NCBI GenBank assembly: GCA_039105265.1
Contig: JAPFFF010000011.1
Coordinates: 2,046,001 to 2,110,000 of the forward strand
DNA: 64,000 bases
Direction: 5' to 3'
Origin: Tritrichomonas musculus
Taxonomy: Eukaryota > Parabasalia > Tritrichomonadida > Tritrichomonadidae
This document shows, one piece after another, positions 61,101-64,000 of the stretch. The notes below the pieces were generated by a model. That model made no database searches and was not told where the DNA came from. It worked only from the letters and a program-made list of their open reading frames with translations. Position 1 is the stretch's first letter. Each line of letters starts with the position of its first letter. Position numbers and translations under genes: made by a program.

Positions 61101-64000
61101 CAAACAATTTATGCGAATTACCTCAACCACGCTTCGCTTTCTTAACAAACGTTATCAAAGGCACTGATGATGCTCATGTTTTCGCTCTTAATTTAATTAA
61201 GAAGGCACAAGTCGTTTTACAAGATTCAAATCCAAAGAATCTTTTATCAGCAGCAAATTACATCCAAACAGCATTTAAGATCAACAACGAAACTATCTTG
61301 AAGGAAGGAAAAGATGTAATTGGCAAATTCTTGAACACATTATCTCATTCATGCCTTCCATTAGATATGCCATTAGTTTCATCACTTATTGAAAAGTCAC
61401 ATAATCTCTTTACAATAGTTCTTCCATCTTTATCTGATGTTGCCCAATTCCTTCAAAAAGCATGCGAATCTCTCGAAACAATTGAGCCAAATCCAGCTGA
61501 TAAAACAATTCCATTCATCAATTTCGCACTTTCTGTCATTCTTGTTTTGCCAGCTAATGAGACATCAAGACCATTCATCACAAGACTTGTTTTGAGCTCC
61601 TTAAAATTCAACATGCCAAATGTAATATCTCTAATTTCACAAGTTGTTGACAAGTTCAATGTTCATACAAACCTAAAGGAATCACCAATGTTGAATGAAT
61701 TATTCGCAATCATCGGAAAAGCATTTTCAACTGATAAACCAACACCAACAACTACAATCATGGCAAATCTTTCACCTTCTTTACTAATTTCACGTGCTGC
61801 TATTTTAAGAAGAGTAATCGAACCAGAATCAATCTCTGATTTAGCACCAATTCTTGAAAAGCAAGATGATGCTTCATTTGGAGCTCTTCTTGTTCTTGCT
61901 CAACGCTACCTACCTCCTTTCCCATCTCAAAAAGTCAGGCTTATTTCAAACAACAAAGTTGTTACTTTGACAGGAATGGATTATCAATCTTATCACCTGA
62001 AAACTGAATCAGGTGTTGATTTCTCAATCCCAGCTGCAAATTACAACAAATTCGTCTTCTTTAATCCTCCTTTTGTTCCTATTTTACCTTCTGAATTTCC
62101 AAAAGTCTCAAAGGAGCTCATTTCAGCTGTTGAAAAGTGCACCACATCTACAAATAGTGATTTTCCTTTATCGCTCTTTGCTAAGTGTGCTCTTGCTGAA
62201 TTATCAACATCATCAGATATTGACTCGAATTCAATTCAATGGCCAACATTAACAAAGCCTGTTGAGAAACAAACATACCAAGTTGTTGAAAGCACAATTT
62301 CTCACTTTAAGCATGAAACAGGACAAGTTTTGTACAGAATGAGTTCTAATTCAAATTGTGTTACTTTTATTGCACAAGGACAAATGACCGTCGGATTTAG
62401 CTCAAAGAACAGTTTATCAAGTGCTGTTATTGTACCAATTAAGATATCCAATAATTATATTAATTTCGAAACAGGATCAATTAAATTCCACTTTGATTCA
62501 CCAGAAGTTACAATTGGCTTATATGGCCCTTATAAACAAGTATTCGTTCAATCAGGCAAATTATTCTCATTCACACAATTATTTTTAGGAGCTCTTGAAG
62601 ACCCACAGCCATTCTTCCTTACTGAGGAGAAACCAAAACTTGTTGTACCTAATGACTTCCCATCATTTTTATTCTACGCCAAAAAGGCTAAATCATTCTC
62701 ACACGTACACTCTGGAGAACGACTTTATTCCATTAATGATGACTTATACAAACCAAAGAAACTAAACGAAGTTCAATTTTTACCACCACTTAAAACTAAT
62801 CAAACCAAATATATATATCTTGAACTTTCAACAGTATCGAGAAACGTTATATTTTCACTTGTTAACGAAACCATCAAATCACACATTCTTTATCAGAATA
62901 AATTAGACAATTTACCAGAAAAAGCATCTAAAACTATCGGTATTTATATTTCATTCCCTGATAAAGAACAAAATAGACCTTCTTTTGCCTTTTTGACATT
63001 TGAAGGACAATACATTGAAAAATCAGCTGCTAAAATCAATTTGACTGAGCGTGTTTCTTTGTTTTCTTTCTTCGATGAAACAGCTTTTACATCAATCAAC
63101 GTCGGTACGAAGCCATTTGTTTTCGATGTTGATAATTTCATGTCCAAGTTCTCAGTAGACAACCTTCCAACACAACTTCCATTCATTGATGAAACAAAGA
63201 TTCCATCAAGCATATCGTCTATTATTTGTGAGGATAAAGAGCCAGAAGACTTTATGGCTCCATCGAATAAGTTTAGGTCAGCACCATTAGAAAGACCAAT
63301 TTTCATTCCTTCTAAGAACTTAGTAACATCATACATACCATCTACACAGAAAGAATCTTCTGATTACACAATTGATGTATATTCAGATTACATATCAAAG
63401 ATGACTGTCAAATCTGACAAGATTATTTCACTTACAGAGAGTCTCACAAGCAAGAAAGCACAATCAATTGCTGTTTTAGAAAGAATACAAAATTCAATGC
63501 CACAATTTATATCTCCATTCTTGTTCTTTAAGTCTGATAAGAGAGAAGAAACTTGCCAAAACTTATTGACAAAGAAACGAAAAGATTCATACTTTGAGCA
63601 TATTAACTTAGAATCACAATTTGCTATTGCATTAAATACAATTTCTAGATATAGTGCTGAAAAAATTGATTCATTCAAAAATATAGAAGAATTTATCATC
63701 AATTCAGCAATGGCAATGTGCTCATCAACATCTCCATTTGGTCTTCTAAATGGATATTATAATTCCTCCTTTGGAAGGATTCTTCGTACACTATTAGAGA
63801 AAAAGCCAACTTTATTTGAAAGTTTAGCAAAGAAAGCATTTTCATTCTTGACAAATGGTTCCAATGCTGAAACAATTGCTCTTTCAAATGCTGAAAAGAA
63901 ACAAATTGACATCAGCAGGACAGGAGCAGATTTCATCTATATGAGAATCTTGCCACACTCTGTTATCAGCAACTCAGATCCACCAATTAAAGGTCTTAAC
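58118..64000 (+). CDS. Giant helical protein with CUB/ZZEF1-like domain, 5' part (runs off right edge)
   Basis: An unbroken plus-strand frame from the ATG at 58118 to the window's last base, 1961 codons with no stop. It starts MTNPIFHRYGPGLLYGRNTI. Residues 1-250 are helical. About 250-480 form beta-strand-rich repeats of a WD/kelch or HERC-like kind (CVAYGGFLYVMDADPKIGF; FYVVYQKSINSYNFDGKS). About 480-760 are helical. About 765-865 are a CUB/ZZEF1-type beta-sandwich (HPYDNDMRVVHNYDFPGAVE; EFDKRTATENGCDYLQIFTD; ITEWGYKATITARY). Further helical and beta-rich regions run to the edge (STSPFGLLNGYYNSSFGRIL). This domain pairing occurs in very large ubiquitin-ligase-type proteins (ZZEF1, HECT giants). 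A catalytic HECT domain, if present, would lie beyond the window. The name is therefore left open. Confidence 0.85.
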   Translation, partial: MTNPIFHRYGPGLLYGRNTIMAYLDDLTRVNCKAVEELTPNLNNQPKGKRQNLVDELKELEEIRTALKKSFVETLIVDLPQFPKIIEQTLPKLEAPFHILRDVIIPIIEQISTKTPESIPQFLETMNQFLTNNAPTEVWDVPEVSEKVTQWMKKALTMPNCDQVSILQFWLKFIKLRAKIEDVLVLASVWFEHTVPDDKLTLIPMLLSDIKLEMTKCTFLDFIENPTSPLCVSYNPIMIENLKPPSSLSEQPKRKCVAYGGFLYVMDADPKIGFCKFGTGKCGTIFGQTEIVNKDFVNRNPVSMAYCNGSILVHFADSPSNEIIIIDPATLKEVGKVENTEILPSGPFTAFKNTFYVVYQKSINSYNFDGKSLKFIKTTEIRLSSGETEFIPDAKLALANLFTDGIFMNVVFTPKDDSSANVISCSIETGDSIDTPTGNEVKLSPYISFDCLAKTLIMIPNWTQTSIYNYSERYNYQILFGNHNNTASSNNACLNLLDTIIPSSISKISPGIINYNRHYVLSSTKPLYDLIQLCFKDERYSVFLQPAIILLTIRYSEVKETPLITLDLLCSILTSDKINSPIKVALLRSLIKHGNSPLFDTLEKCNKVLEKLTEKEITEIFTETGFNDIFTFAISFLIKPYNKILQYAAENSKEAYPFISNLIFTILRGVLVSKCFSPTVIFPILEITTKCDKSVLPTIVPPLLPLIEHMTKTVLESKKYTDILLNFTSNLLQYASIIDLQSFANLHAESREKPKYFTKTTIEESPHPYDNDMRVVHNYDFPGAVELIIEFDKRTATENGCDYLQIFTDEEMKKELTPMMSGKYAKWIPIIKTQSQHLTFHFYSDTSITEWGYKATITARYVATRKFSSPESFFDLSYTIIDMLYNFTKRLIDEKRTKQTYPQFSIPREVIDQPKQLTESQKMILKTKLKENIDESIFNLPTTLPSFYSALDYLVNNNMYDKSLVDIILSPPDYIITETQDPKDVFTSLSSFIMTNNLCELPQPRFAFLTNVIKGTDDAHVFALNLIKKAQVVLQDSNPKNLLSAANYIQTAFKINNETILKEGKDVIGKFLNTLSHSCLPLDMPLVSSLIEKSHNLFTIVLPSLSDVAQFLQKACESLETIEPNPADKTIPFINFALSVILVLPANETSRPFITRLVLSSLKFNMPNVISLISQVVDKFNVHTNLKESPMLNELFAIIGKAFSTDKPTPTTTIMANLSPSLLISRAAILRRVIEPESISDLAPILEKQDDASFGALLVLAQRYLPPFPSQKVRLISNNKVVTLTGMDYQSYHLKTESGVDFSIPAANYNKFVFFNPPFVPILPSEFPKVSKELISAVEKCTTSTNSDFPLSLFAKCALAELSTSSDIDSNSIQWPTLTKPVEKQTYQVVESTISHFKHETGQVLYRMSSNSNCVTFIAQGQMTVGFSSKNSLSSAVIVPIKISNNYINFETGSIKFHFDSPEVTIGLYGPYKQVFVQSGKLFSFTQLFLGALEDPQPFFLTEEKPKLVVPNDFPSFLFYAKKAKSFSHVHSGERLYSINDDLYKPKKLNEVQFLPPLKTNQTKYIYLELSTVSRNVIFSLVNETIKSHILYQNKLDNLPEKASKTIGIYISFPDKEQNRPSFAFLTFEGQYIEKSAAKINLTERVSLFSFFDETAFTSINVGTKPFVFDVDNFMSKFSVDNLPTQLPFIDETKIPSSISSIICEDKEPEDFMAPSNKFRSAPLERPIFIPSKNLVTSYIPSTQKESSDYTIDVYSDYISKMTVKSDKIISLTESLTSKKAQSIAVLERIQNSMPQFISPFLFFKSDKREETCQNLLTKKRKDSYFEHINLESQFAIALNTISRYSAEKIDSFKNIEEFIINSAMAMCSSTSPFGLLNGYYNSSFGRILRTLLEKKPTLFESLAKKAFSFLTNGSNAETIALSNAEKKQIDISRTGADFIYMRILPHSVISNSDPPIKGLN

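Noticed and set aside
58618-63887. Multiple minus-strand open frames in the right end of the window
   Set aside because: All are antisense to the unbroken plus-strand frame from 58118 to the edge, which has far better protein character.
1-64000. tRNA or rRNA genes
   Set aside because: I looked for cloverleaf-like and rRNA-like GC-richer stretches in the spacers and saw none that I could support by eye.

Overview
This window reads as nuclear DNA of a parabasalid protist, most likely a trichomonad (Tritrichomonas/Trichomonas type). Five things point there. Genes are dense, almost all intronless and on both strands, with very AT-rich spacers of about 0.2-1.1 kb. The one clear intron has a GTATG donor and a fused branch/acceptor ACTAACATACAG, which is the parabasalid signature. 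Several starts have a TCAYTY-like initiator within about 20 nt upstream. There is a decayed member of the trichomonad 'BACK-like plus discoidin-like' gene family. There is also a fossil Polinton/Maverick. The species itself is inferred, not shown.

Layout. 1-5.9 kb: 3' part of NAA35/Mak10 (NatC auxiliary subunit), AP-5 mu, a CNOT10-like TPR protein and casein kinase 2 beta. 6-11.1 kb: a TM9SF nonaspanin, a discoidin-family pseudogene and an atypical DHHC-type (DHIC) acyltransferase. 11.5-24.8 kb: a 2804-residue BEACH/WD40 protein, a VPS9-like protein and AP-3 delta. 25-31 kb: a cyclic-nucleotide-gated-type K+ channel, a Tul1-like membrane RING-H2 ligase and an OCRL-like inositol 5-phosphatase. 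31.2-36.4 kb: a CEP20/FOPNL-like protein and two tail-to-tail paralogues with a leucine-rich start and coiled coils. 36.45-41.45 kb: a decayed mobile-element zone with fossil Polinton DNA polymerase B segments. 42.5-49.9 kb: a 2439-residue multidomain protein (about six copies of an unrecognised domain, a pseudokinase, a proline-rich linker and SEL1 repeats). 51-57.6 kb: a gene with a 30-bp coding minisatellite, a coiled-coil gene, a helical-repeat gene and an intron-bearing nucleotide-sugar transporter. 58.1-64 kb: a giant open reading frame that runs off the right edge, with a CUB/ZZEF1-like domain.

Much of the identifiable content is endomembrane machinery: AP-3, AP-5, BEACH, VPS9, OCRL, TM9SF, a palmitoyltransferase, a Golgi-type E3 and a sugar transporter. 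Genes sit singly with no sign of operons, so co-location is probably chance. The best candidates for something undescribed are the six-copy-domain/pseudokinase/SEL1 protein and the zinc-ligand-poor DHIC acyltransferase. All family calls come from reading motifs by eye; no database search was possible. Several starts were moved to the first ATG because the longest open frame began with TTG or GTG.
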